In this document: positions 17,047 through 24,941 of the stretch, in pieces | Layout: each line of letters opens with the position of its first letter | Position numbering within the stretch: the stretch's first letter is position 1 | Notes under the pieces: generated by a model | The model's input: the letters and a program-made list of their open reading frames with translations, nothing else | Told to the model about the DNA's origin: nothing | Database searches by the model: none | Program-made: the position numbers and the translations under genes | NCBI RefSeq assembly: GCF_029946505.1 | Contig: NZ_JARZHG010000006.1 | Span: forward strand, 124,001 to 188,000 | Direction of reading: 5' to 3' | Length of the DNA: 64,000 nucleotides | From: Polyangium sp. y55x31 | GTDB taxonomy: Bacteria; Myxococcota_A; Polyangia; Polyangiales; Polyangiaceae

Positions 17047-18162
17047 ATGGATCAGCCCCAGGTACCGCTTCGCAGGACCCCTCTTTACGATGAGCACGTC
17101 GCGCTCGGCGGCCGCCTCGTGCCCTATGCGGGCTGGGAAATGCCCGTGCAGTACAAGGGCGTCACGGAAGAGCACCGCGCCGTGCGCACGGCCGTCGGGA
17201 TCTTCGACGTCTGCCACATGGGCGAGCTCGTCCTTTCGGGCGACTACGCGGCGGACGTGGTCAACTACCTCATCACGAACGACGCGAAGCGCCTCATGGA
17301 CGGGCAGGCGCTCTACACCGTCGCGTGCAACGACGCGGGCACGATCCTCGACGACCTCATCGTCTACCGCGTGTCGCAGACCAAGTGGCTCATCGTCTGC
17401 AACGCTGCGAACCGCGACAAGATGGCTGCGCATTTCCGGGCCGCCGCGGTGAACCACTGCGACTTCGACGACGCCTCCGATCGCACGGCGCTCATCGCGC
17501 TGCAGGGCCCGAAGGCCCTCGCGCTGCTCGCGCAGGCGGGCGGCGACGGCCCCGCGCTCGCGGAGCTTCCGAGCTTCCACTTCCGCGACGCCACGCTGGC
17601 GAACGTCCCGTGCACGGTCGCGCGCACGGGTTACACGGGCGAGGACGGCGTCGAGATCTTCTGTCCCACGGACGGCGCGGCGCAGCTCTGGCGCGCCCTC
17701 GTCCAGCTCGGCGGCCCGCTCGGCCTGGAGCCCGCCGGCCTCGGCGCGCGTGACACGCTCCGCCTCGAAGCGCGCCTCTCGCTGTACGGCAACGAGATCG
17801 ACGAGACGACGAACCCGCTCGAAGCCGGCCTCGGCTGGGTCGTCAAGCTCGGCAAGGGCGACTTCCTCGGTCGCACGGCGCTCGAGCGCTTCAAGGCCGC
17901 GGGCCTGACGCGCAAGCTCGTCGGCTTCGAGATGACCGGCCGCGGCATCGCGCGGCACGGCTACCCGTTCCTCGACAAGGTGGGGACCAAGGTCGGCGTG
18001 TGCACGAGCGGCAGCCCCGGCCCCACGGTCGGCAAGAACATCGGCCTCGGCTACCTGCCCACGTCGCTCGCCGAGGTGGGCACGTCGTTCGAGGTCGACT
18101 GCCGCGGCCGCTCGGTGAGCGCCGTGGTGGTGAAGACTCCGTTTTACAAGCGTTCGTCGTAG
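17047..18162 (+). CDS. gcvT: Glycine cleavage system T protein (aminomethyltransferase)
   Basis: 371 residues, normal size. It transfers the methylene group from aminomethyl-lipoyl GcvH to tetrahydrofolate and releases ammonia. The start RRTPLYDEHVALGGRLVPYAGWEMPVQY, then VGIFDVCHMGE, NDAGTILDDLIVYR and LEAGLGWVVKLGKGDFLGR are typical GcvT blocks. It leads gcvT-gcvH-gcvPA, with 57 bases to gcvH. The 126 bases upstream hold a TTGACC at 17008 but no convincing -10 box, and no glycine riboswitch core. Confidence 0.96.
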   Translation: MDQPQVPLRRTPLYDEHVALGGRLVPYAGWEMPVQYKGVTEEHRAVRTAVGIFDVCHMGELVLSGDYAADVVNYLITNDAKRLMDGQALYTVACNDAGTILDDLIVYRVSQTKWLIVCNAANRDKMAAHFRAAAVNHCDFDDASDRTALIALQGPKALALLAQAGGDGPALAELPSFHFRDATLANVPCTVARTGYTGEDGVEIFCPTDGAAQLWRALVQLGGPLGLEPAGLGARDTLRLEARLSLYGNEIDETTNPLEAGLGWVVKLGKGDFLGRTALERFKAAGLTRKLVGFEMTGRGIARHGYPFLDKVGTKVGVCTSGSPGPTVGKNIGLGYLPTSLAEVGTSFEVDCRGRSVSAVVVKTPFYKRSS

Positions 18163-18219
18163 CAGAAGCGTCGTAGCAAGCGAAAGCGTGGCGTCACAGG
18201 GACAGGAGAGAGACTTCGT

Positions 18220-18621
18220 ATGGCCAGCGATGATGTTCGTTCGGATCGTCGGTACACCAAGGATCACGAGTGGACGAAGGAGGAGGGCGGCCGGGTGCTC
18301 GTGGGCATCACGGCGTACGCCGTGGATCAGCTCGGTGACATCACGCTCGTGAACCTCGACGTGAAGGTCGGCGAGACGATCACTCGGGGCAAGGCCTTCG
18401 GGACCATCGAGAGCGTCAAGACGCTGAGCGATCTCTTCGCCCCGGTGAGCGGGAAGGTCGTGCAGATCAACCAACTCCTGGAGAGCGAGCCGGAGAAGGT
18501 GAACGAGGATTGTTACGACCTCGCCTGGATGATCGCCGTGGAGCCCTCCGATCGTAGCGAGCTCGATGGCCTGCTCGATGCCACCGCCTATACTGAGCTC
18601 CTGAAGACCGCCGCCCACTGA
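18220..18621 (+). CDS. gcvH: Glycine cleavage system H protein (lipoyl carrier)
   Basis: 133 residues. It carries the lipoyl arm that shuttles the aminomethyl group between P, T and L proteins. The lipoylation motif is TIESVKTLSDL with Lys67, preceded by YTKDHEW and ITAYAVDQLGDITLV, all standard. A purine-rich GACAGGAGAGAG ends about ten bases before the ATG. gcvPA follows 35 bases after the stop. Confidence 0.96.
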   Translation: MASDDVRSDRRYTKDHEWTKEEGGRVLVGITAYAVDQLGDITLVNLDVKVGETITRGKAFGTIESVKTLSDLFAPVSGKVVQINQLLESEPEKVNEDCYDLAWMIAVEPSDRSELDGLLDATAYTELLKTAAH

Positions 18622-18656
18622 CACGCGCCGCGGCCTCCTCATCTCTCTCCACACCC

Positions 18657-20015
18657 ATGCGATACCTCCCTCATACACCCGAGGAGATCGCTTCGATGCT
18701 GGAGGCCGTCGGCCTGCCGTCGCTCGAGGCGCTCTACGAATCGATCCCCGCACGCGCCCGCTACGATCGCCCGCTCGACCTGCCCGCGCCGGTCGACGAG
18801 CCGTCGCTCATGCGCCACCTCGAAGAGCTGGCCCGCAAGAACCGCGCGGCCGGCATGCTCTCGTTCCTCGGCGCCGGCGCGTACGAGCATCATTTCCCGC
18901 CCGCCGCCGACCAGCTCCTCCTGCGCAGCGAGTTCTACACGGCGTACACGCCGTACCAGCCCGAGGTCGCGCAGGGCACGCTGCAGGTCATCTTCGAGTT
19001 CCAGACGATCGTCAGCGAGATCTTCGGCCTGCCGCTCGCGAACGCGTCGATGTACGACGGCGCGAGCGCAGCCGCCGAGGCCGTGCTCATGGCGCGCAGG
19101 CTCGTCGGTCGCGAGCACACGGTCATCTCCGCGGGCATCCACCCCGAGTACCTGGAGACGATCGAGACGCACGTGCGTGGCCTCGGGACGGGCAAGGCAT
19201 CGCTCACGACGGTGCCCCTCGCCGCAGACGGCGCCGCGGACGTCGACGCACTCGCGACTGCGATCACGCAAGAGACCGCGTGTGTCGTCGTCGGGTACCC
19301 GAACTTCTACGGCTCGATCTGCGATCTCCGGAAGGTGGCCCAGGCCGCGCACGACAAGGGCGCGCTCGTGATCACGGCGACGCAGGATCCGTACGCGCTC
19401 GCGCTCCTCGAGTCGCCCGGCGCACTCGGCGCCGACATCGCCGTGGGCGAGGGACAGCCGCTCGGCCTCCCGCCGCAATTCGGCGGCCCCGGCGTCGGTC
19501 TCTTCGCATGCCGCGAAGACCGCAAGTACCTCCAGCAGATCCCCGGCCGCATCGTCGGCGAGACCGTCGACAAGGCAGGCAACCGCGGCTACGTGCTCAC
19601 GCTCGCCACACGCGAGCAGCACATCCGCCGCGAGCGAGCCACGAGCAACATCTGCACGAACAGCGGCCTCTGCGCGACCGCGATGACCATCAAGATGTGC
19701 ATGCTCGGCAAGAAGGGTTTCGTGGAGGCCGCGCGCCAGTGCCTCGCCAAGGCCGAATACCTGAAGCAGGCAATCGCAGGCCTCGAAGGCTATTCGCTGC
19801 CCTACCGCGCACCGACCTTCAACGAGTTCGTCGTGCGCGTGCGCGGCGGCGACGCAAAGAAGGTCTGCGAGAAGCTCGCCGCAGAGGACATCATCCCCGG
19901 CTTCGACCTCGGCCGCATCAGCGCCGATCGGAAAGGCGAGCTGCTCGTCGCCGTGACCGAGCGCCACACGCGCGCGGACCTCGACCGACTGGTCAAGGCG
20001 CTCGCGTCGATCTGA
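18657..20015 (+). CDS. gcvPA: Glycine dehydrogenase (decarboxylating) subunit 1
   Basis: 452 residues. This is the N-terminal half of the P protein in its two-subunit form, with the canonical start (RYLPHTPEEIASMLEAVG), MLSFLGAGAYEHHFP, YTPYQPEVAQGTLQVIFEFQ and FGGPGVGLFACR. Subunit 1 lacks the PLP-binding lysine, which lies in subunit 2 (GcvPB). No gcvPB follows: the next gene is convergent and unrelated. The partner must therefore be elsewhere for the enzyme to work. A set of four hairpins follows the stop. Confidence 0.95.
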   Translation: MRYLPHTPEEIASMLEAVGLPSLEALYESIPARARYDRPLDLPAPVDEPSLMRHLEELARKNRAAGMLSFLGAGAYEHHFPPAADQLLLRSEFYTAYTPYQPEVAQGTLQVIFEFQTIVSEIFGLPLANASMYDGASAAAEAVLMARRLVGREHTVISAGIHPEYLETIETHVRGLGTGKASLTTVPLAADGAADVDALATAITQETACVVVGYPNFYGSICDLRKVAQAAHDKGALVITATQDPYALALLESPGALGADIAVGEGQPLGLPPQFGGPGVGLFACREDRKYLQQIPGRIVGETVDKAGNRGYVLTLATREQHIRRERATSNICTNSGLCATAMTIKMCMLGKKGFVEAARQCLAKAEYLKQAIAGLEGYSLPYRAPTFNEFVVRVRGGDAKKVCEKLAAEDIIPGFDLGRISADRKGELLVAVTERHTRADLDRLVKALASI

Positions 20016-20037
20016 GAAGGAGCTCCACAGCGTCGCG

Positions 20038-20140
20038 CCGGGGTTTCACCCCGGGCCCCGACCAGGGGCTCTTCGCCCCTGGACCCGAACCAGGGCCAGC
20101 CCTGGACCTCTGATGCATCGACCGCGATGCGGTCGATGCA
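20038..20140. repeat. Cluster of four tandem hairpins, REP-like and probably a bidirectional terminator
   Basis: Four inverted repeats lie side by side: CCGGGG/CCCCGG (20038-20043 with 20049-20054), CCAGGGGC/GCCCCTGG (20062-20069 with 20075-20082), CCAGGG/CCCTGG (20090-20095 with 20100-20105) and a perfect 12-bp stem TGCATCGACCGC/GCGGTCGATGCA (20114-20125 with 20129-20140, loop GAT). They fill the gap between convergent genes. The phrase GGACCCGAACCAGGG between hairpins looks like dispersed intergenic repeats of Polyangium/Sorangium genomes (from memory). Confidence 0.7.
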
Positions 20141-20170
20141 CGAGTCGGAGCTTTCTCTGCCTCCGCCGAC

Positions 20171-20761
20171 CTAGAAGAAACGCGGCGACGGTCCGAACGA
20201 GGCCGTCGCCGCGGGCGTTTGATACGCCGGGTACGGGTTCGGCCACGCGTCGAGCATCGACTGCCGGTAGATCGTCATGCGCAGGAAATCGATGCCGGCG
20301 ATCGCGCCGAACGCAAGCGCGTCGCCCGTTCCGTAGAGCCCCTGCACGCCGATCGAGAAGCCGAGCGGCAAGCCGAGCGTGAGGCCGCCGGCCACACCAC
20401 GCGAGTACGTCCCCCAGAGCCTCTGGTAGCCGCCCACGTCGAGCGCGACGCCAACCTTGCCCGCCTGAAAGCCGTGCGTGGCGAAACGCGCGAGCAAGGA
20501 CAGGTCGAGGCCCTCGTCGACCACGGGCGTGAGCCGCGCGAGCCCTCCGACGATGAACGATCCATCCGGCGACGTGCCCACGCCGTAATCGATGTTGAAG
20601 GCCGCGCGCGGCGCGAGCGGAGCCGTCCCCTCTTTCCACGCGAGCGCCCCTGCCCCCGCGAACGCCCACGCCGACGCATCGGCCCGCGCGACGTCCGGCG
20701 CGAGCGCGACTCCGAGGGCGAGCGCGACTCCGATCCACGAAGCTTTCACGTTGCGACGCAC
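20171..20761 (-). CDS. Predicted outer-membrane/secreted protein
   Basis: 196 residues. A signal peptide (VKASWIGVALALGVALAPDVARADA, cleaved near ARA) precedes a Gly-rich alternating-strand domain (GLARLTPVVDEGLDLSLLARFATHG, GLTLGLPLGFSIGVQGLYG). The protein ends in Arg-Phe-Phe. A terminal aromatic and this strand pattern suggest a small outer-membrane barrel. No family recognised. It is last of three minus-strand genes, with a 10-base gap from the lipase gene. Confidence 0.72.
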   Translation of the reverse strand: MRRNVKASWIGVALALGVALAPDVARADASAWAFAGAGALAWKEGTAPLAPRAAFNIDYGVGTSPDGSFIVGGLARLTPVVDEGLDLSLLARFATHGFQAGKVGVALDVGGYQRLWGTYSRGVAGGLTLGLPLGFSIGVQGLYGTGDALAFGAIAGIDFLRMTIYRQSMLDAWPNPYPAYQTPAATASFGPSPRFF

Positions 20762-20771
20762 GCAACCGCAC

Positions 20772-21485
20772 CTAGCACGTTTTTCTGCGGCGGGTGAGGA
20801 TCCGCCGCTCGACGATCCGCGCGACCTCCTCGTCGAAGAGCACCGTGTTGTGCCCTTGGCCTTCCATCACGATCACCTCGCCGCCGGGCAGGGCGTGCGA
20901 CACGGGCGAACGCAGGACGGCGTCCGCCCTCGCGATGATCGAGAGGTGCGGGACGTTCGCCGTGGCCGAAGCAGCAAGGCGGATCCTGCGCAGAATCGCA
21001 CTGTCCGGCGCGAGATCACGCGCCGCACCGAAACCGAGGGCGCTCGCCCCGACGACGCCCGCGAACGGGCTCGCCATCGAGATGGTCTGCACGACCCGCG
21101 TATCCCCCGCCTCCTGCGCGTAAAACCGCGCCACGACGCCGCCGAGGCTGTGCCCCACGAGGTGCAGGCGCGCTCCGCCGGGCAGCTCCGCGGTGAGCGC
21201 CGCGAGCCGCTCGGAGAGCTCCTCGACGCCGGGGCCCGGCGGATACGTCATCGCCGCGGCGTGCACACCCTTGTGACGCGTGATTGCGCGACGCATGGGG
21301 CGAAGGCCGCCTGCGGTCGCGAAGAGGCCGTGGAGGAGCACCACGACGTCGTCGCCGTCCTGCACTTCGGCCGGCGCCGCGGCTCCATCGAGATCGTGCC
21401 GCAGGAGCCACGCCTGCCGCCCGAACGCGAGGGCCTCGCGGCCCGCGTTCACGAGCGCGCGGGTCCAAGAGGGACGATCCGCCAT
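20772..21485 (-). CDS. Alpha/beta hydrolase, lipase-like
   Basis: 237 residues. It has the lipase fold marks VVVLLHGLFATAGGLRPM (oxyanion HG), LHLVGHSLGGVVARFYA (nucleophile Ser113 in GHSLGG) and a C-terminal EGQGHNTVLFDEE likely supplying the catalytic His. This resembles bacterial triacylglycerol lipases/esterases and PGAP1-like hydrolases. No signal peptide is evident, so it is probably cytoplasmic. It lies 34 bases downstream of the membrane glycosyltransferase-like gene. Confidence 0.85.
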   Translation of the reverse strand: MADRPSWTRALVNAGREALAFGRQAWLLRHDLDGAAAPAEVQDGDDVVVLLHGLFATAGGLRPMRRAITRHKGVHAAAMTYPPGPGVEELSERLAALTAELPGGARLHLVGHSLGGVVARFYAQEAGDTRVVQTISMASPFAGVVGASALGFGAARDLAPDSAILRRIRLAASATANVPHLSIIARADAVLRSPVSHALPGGEVIVMEGQGHNTVLFDEEVARIVERRILTRRRKTC

Positions 21486-21519
21486 GCCGCGAGGATGCCA
21501 CGGACGGCGCCCGTGATCT

Positions 21520-23520
21520 TCAAGGTCGTACGAGCCACGCGTGGAAGCTCCGCCACGCGTTTTGCTTCGCCGTGATCTTCACGGAATCACGGCCGCCGAT
21601 GGAGGAGAGCGGCACACGCGCCTCGAACCACGAAGCCTCGTCCCGCGCCGGGATCTCCACGGTTTGCATGCCTCCTCGAAGGAGCTCGATCACGAGCGTG
21701 ATCGGTCCGCCTCCGTCGGTCCGGAGCACGAGCGTCGCGGGGCCTCGCTGGACGTGCGGCGCGACGACGAACGACTCGCTTTGCCCCTGCGGGATGATGC
21801 GGCCTGCATCGAACCGCGCGCGCCCGGCCGCGTCCCGCAACGTCGCGCCGATCACCCACCCGGCCTGCGGCCGCGGGAACGTGTATCCGTGCGCCCGTTC
21901 GTCCACGAGGTCCGCGATGTCGACCTCGTCGACCACGCCCGCCCGCGCCTCGTCGTTCGGAGCAAGCGTGGACCAATCCGCCGCATACACGACCTTCTCC
22001 GGCGCGGCGCAGATCACGTTGTCCTCGATCCGCACGGAGAACATTTGCTGTCCAAACGATCGTGCGAGATCGGGGAACCAGCTCGGATAGATCGCCATCA
22101 CGTCGGGCCGATCGCTCGCCGGCATCCGCTCGATCAGCTCGACGATCGCGGGGATCCCGTGCACCGAAGCGCGGGCGAACGGCAGGTCGTGATAACCGCC
22201 GAGGCCGAGGCCATCGAGCGCGGAGAGGCCCGAGAGGTAGGGGATCGCGCCCGCGTCACCGACGAGGACCCGCCGAGGACGCGGCGAAAGCGCGGCGAGC
22301 CGGCGCGCGACCTCGGCTTGCTGATGCTCGATGTTGCCGGAGGCGCGAGCGAAATGATCGATCTGCCGCGGAAAGAGCCGCACAGGCGCGAGCACGGCGA
22401 CGAGCGCGAGCCCGAGCCCGAGGACACGAAGCACCCGCCCCCTTCGCATCAGCTCCCCTGCGCCGAGCGCCGCGGCGACGAGCAAAAACAGGAGCGAAGG
22501 CACGGCGTACCGAAAGTTCTGGTACCGCGCCGTCGTGTTCAGCGACACGAGCAAGAGCATGCCGATCGCCCCCGCGACGAGCGGCAATGCGAGGAGGCGC
22601 GTGCGCCGCGCGAAGGCCGCGACGAGCACGAGGAGCGGCACGACGAACGAGAACGACGGTCCCCCGAGCGCGACGTCGAACGCCTGCGCCTGAAGCACGG
22701 CGAGGTTCTTGATCACCTCCACGGCCGCCTCGATCGGCGTGAGGTACGGGTTCGTCCCGACGAGCTTGCGGACGGCGCCCGCCTGGCTGATTTCCCCGGT
22801 GAACACGAGGTTCGCCGCCGCCTGCGCGGCCAGAAAAACCCCCATCGGTCCGAGCGCGCGGAGGAGCGAGGACCACGTGCCGAGCGAACGCGCGCCGTAC
22901 ACGATGGCGACACCGAGTGGCGCGACGAGCGCCGCGGACTCGGGCCGCGTCGCCGCGAGGAGCGCGCCCCAGAGCCCTGCGCGAAGCTGCGCCGAGGGAC
23001 GCTCGTTCGGCGAAGCCGTCGTCGCGCGCCGCGCCGCGACGAGCAGGCGGCCAAGGATCCCCGCGAAGAGCGCGGTCTCCATGCCCGAGTACAGGCTCCA
23101 GTCGACGAGCGGTACCGCGAGGAGCAGGGGCGCCGCGATCCAGGCCGCGAGCCGCGGCGCGCCTTCGAGGAGCGTCCGCACCGAGCGGCAGAGATCCCAC
23201 AGGCAAACGCACGCGATCGCCGCCGCGAAGTACGAGAGCGACGCGCCTCGCAGGCCGAGCGCCCACGCAGGCGCGAGCACGAGCGGATACGTGAGGCTCG
23301 TCCCGCCCGAGGAGTAGCCGTTCTCCGGCAGCCACGCGAACGGGTGGCCGAGGGCCGCCGATCGCGCGAATCCGTAGTGGATGTAGACGTCGTCGAGCGG
23401 GACCGGGAACACCCCGTCCGTCCGCTCGAACCCGGGCAGCCAGAACGCGAGGCCCGCCGCGATCACGAGGATCGCCGCGAAGACCGGAAACAGCACGGGC
23501 TCGCGGGGCCTATCGAGCAT
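21520..23520 (-). CDS. Polytopic membrane protein, GT-C glycosyltransferase-like
   Basis: 666 residues with about ten or more hydrophobic spans over the first 430 residues and a soluble C-terminal domain. The first loop carries LDDVYIHYGFARSAALGHPF followed by NGYSSGGTSLTYPL. This resembles the DDxYI...G(Y/T) motif of dolichyl/polyprenyl-phosphate-sugar-dependent GT-C enzymes, where the acidic pair is catalytic. The C-terminal part (about 480-660) is a mixed alpha/beta and beta-sandwich-like region. It may glycosylate a lipid or protein on the periplasmic side, but the substrate is unknown. It is first in the three-gene minus-strand unit. Confidence 0.75.
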   Translation of the reverse strand: MLDRPREPVLFPVFAAILVIAAGLAFWLPGFERTDGVFPVPLDDVYIHYGFARSAALGHPFAWLPENGYSSGGTSLTYPLVLAPAWALGLRGASLSYFAAAIACVCLWDLCRSVRTLLEGAPRLAAWIAAPLLLAVPLVDWSLYSGMETALFAGILGRLLVAARRATTASPNERPSAQLRAGLWGALLAATRPESAALVAPLGVAIVYGARSLGTWSSLLRALGPMGVFLAAQAAANLVFTGEISQAGAVRKLVGTNPYLTPIEAAVEVIKNLAVLQAQAFDVALGGPSFSFVVPLLVLVAAFARRTRLLALPLVAGAIGMLLLVSLNTTARYQNFRYAVPSLLFLLVAAALGAGELMRRGRVLRVLGLGLALVAVLAPVRLFPRQIDHFARASGNIEHQQAEVARRLAALSPRPRRVLVGDAGAIPYLSGLSALDGLGLGGYHDLPFARASVHGIPAIVELIERMPASDRPDVMAIYPSWFPDLARSFGQQMFSVRIEDNVICAAPEKVVYAADWSTLAPNDEARAGVVDEVDIADLVDERAHGYTFPRPQAGWVIGATLRDAAGRARFDAGRIIPQGQSESFVVAPHVQRGPATLVLRTDGGGPITLVIELLRGGMQTVEIPARDEASWFEARVPLSSIGGRDSVKITAKQNAWRSFHAWLVRP

Positions 23521-23610
23521 CGAGCGGGACTAACCACGAAACACGAGGTGCCGGAAGCGCTGATCGCTCGCCCTACGGCGCGCCGCGCTTTCCGCGCGTA
23601 TGCTTCGCGC

Positions 23611-24132
23611 ATGGCAACGCAGACCGTGGATGCAGAAGACGCCGCCCGATGGGACGCGGTCGAGGAAGCGACCGAGCTCATGAACGACGGGCGCTTCGTC
23701 GAGGCGCTCGTCGCCCTGCGAAACGTCATCAAGGCCGACCCGAGGAACCCCTACGCGTTCCATTTCCTCGGCGCCGCCCTCTTCGAGACGGGAGAGCGCG
23801 AGACCGCGCGTGAAGCCTACCGCGCGGCGCTCCGCCTCGCCCCGAACTACCTCGGCGCGCGTGTCGCGCTCTCGCACCTCTTGCGCCAGCTCGGCGATCT
23901 CGACGGCGCGCTGTCGCAGGCGAACGAGGCGCTGCGCAGGTTCCCGGGCGACGGCGAAGCGATGCAGGCCGCCGGCCTCGCGTACGCGGCGAAAGGCAAC
24001 CGCAAGGCCGCGAAGAAGCAACTCGAAGGGTTCCTCAAGTCGAACCCCGATCTCGAAGCGCGGCTCGAGGTCGAGCAGATCCTCGGCATGCTGGGCATCG
24101 CCGGGGAGAACGAGCCGGTCGAGTTCGAGTGA
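23611..24132 (+). CDS. TPR-repeat protein
   Basis: 173 residues in about four tetratricopeptide repeats: ATELMNDGRFVEALVALRNVI, NPYAFHFLGAALFETGERETA, APNYLGARVALSHLLRQLGDL and GEAMQAAGLAYAAKGNRKAA, then a short acidic tail. No signal peptide or membrane span, so it is probably a cytoplasmic scaffold. It diverges from the membrane protein gene with 90 bases between starts. A hairpin follows the stop. Confidence 0.88.
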   Translation: MATQTVDAEDAARWDAVEEATELMNDGRFVEALVALRNVIKADPRNPYAFHFLGAALFETGERETAREAYRAALRLAPNYLGARVALSHLLRQLGDLDGALSQANEALRRFPGDGEAMQAAGLAYAAKGNRKAAKKQLEGFLKSNPDLEARLEVEQILGMLGIAGENEPVEFE

Positions 24133-24140
24133 TACGAAGA

Positions 24141-24188
24141 GGTTGGTTCCACAGGCGTCGCGCGTGAAAAACGCTGTGGAACACCCTC
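24141..24188. terminator. Bidirectional hairpin terminator
   Basis: A long inverted repeat with core GTTCCACAG/CTGTGGAAC (24146-24154 with 24174-24182) is extended outward by AGAGG/CCTCT and inward by CGT/ACG. It fills the 56-base gap between the convergent TPR gene and the 24189 gene. Confidence 0.75.
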
Positions 24189-24941
24189 TCAGACGTCGAC
24201 ACGCGTGAGGCACGCTTCGGCGAGGGCTTTGGCGCCCACCGACTCGGCCACACGCGCGGCCGCGCGGAAGCCCGCGGCGCGCTCCAGGGCTTCCGCCCCA
24301 CGACGCGCCCCTTGCACACGGAACGACACGCTCCGCACGAACGCGCGCATTGCCGCGACGTCGTCCCCCGCGGCCGCCAGGATCTCGCCGAGCACGAGCG
24401 CCGCGTGCGCGGCCACGGCCTCGCTGCCCGGGTAAAACGACTCGGCCAGCACCTTCGTGAGCGCCGCGACGTCCTTCTGCGAGGCCGCCTGCTGCGCCGC
24501 GATCTCCGGCGTCGGCCGCGGCGCGGGCTCGAACCCGAGCCGCGTCTCCAGGTACCCGAGCACGTTCCACGCGACCCGCCGGAACGCTTCGAGCCCGTCC
24601 GAAGGCGCCTCCAGCACGCCGCCGCCCGCGCGTATGCCCGCGTGATCGAGGTCCCGCACGATCACGAGATCGTCACGCTCGCCGATCACGAGGAGATCGC
24701 TGTCCCAGCCGAGCGACTTCTCCTCCGTCAGCCATTTCGTTGCAGGACCAACTTCCTCGGGCCCGAGCAGGCGCGTGCCGTCGCTGAGCTCGAGCCCGCC
24801 CGCGTGCGCCCAGAGCGCCGCGAGGTCCTCGGGCGGATCGGCCGCGAGATCCCACGCCGCCGGAGACGGCGGACGCCGCTTCGTGATCGCTCCTGCAGCG
24901 CAGATGCGCGCCGCGCGCCCGCTCGTTTCGTCGTGCGTCAC
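24189..24941 (-). CDS. Hypothetical protein, weakly SMI1/KNR4 (SUKH)-like
   Basis: 250 residues from GTG 24941, which overlaps the TGA of the upstream lipoprotein gene (GTGA). The N-terminal half (PEDLAALWAHAGGLELSDGTRLLGPEEVGPATKWL cut short, then DSDLLVIGERDDLVIVRDL) is reminiscent of SUKH/SMI1 domains, which occur in immunity and regulatory proteins. The match is by eye and weak. The C-terminal half is Ala-rich and helical (VAALTKVLAESFYPGSEAVA), like TPR/HEAT arrays. No membrane segment. Function unknown. Confidence 0.72.
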   Translation of the reverse strand: MTHDETSGRAARICAAGAITKRRPPSPAAWDLAADPPEDLAALWAHAGGLELSDGTRLLGPEEVGPATKWLTEEKSLGWDSDLLVIGERDDLVIVRDLDHAGIRAGGGVLEAPSDGLEAFRRVAWNVLGYLETRLGFEPAPRPTPEIAAQQAASQKDVAALTKVLAESFYPGSEAVAAHAALVLGEILAAAGDDVAAMRAFVRSVSFRVQGARRGAEALERAAGFRAAARVAESVGAKALAEACLTRVDV

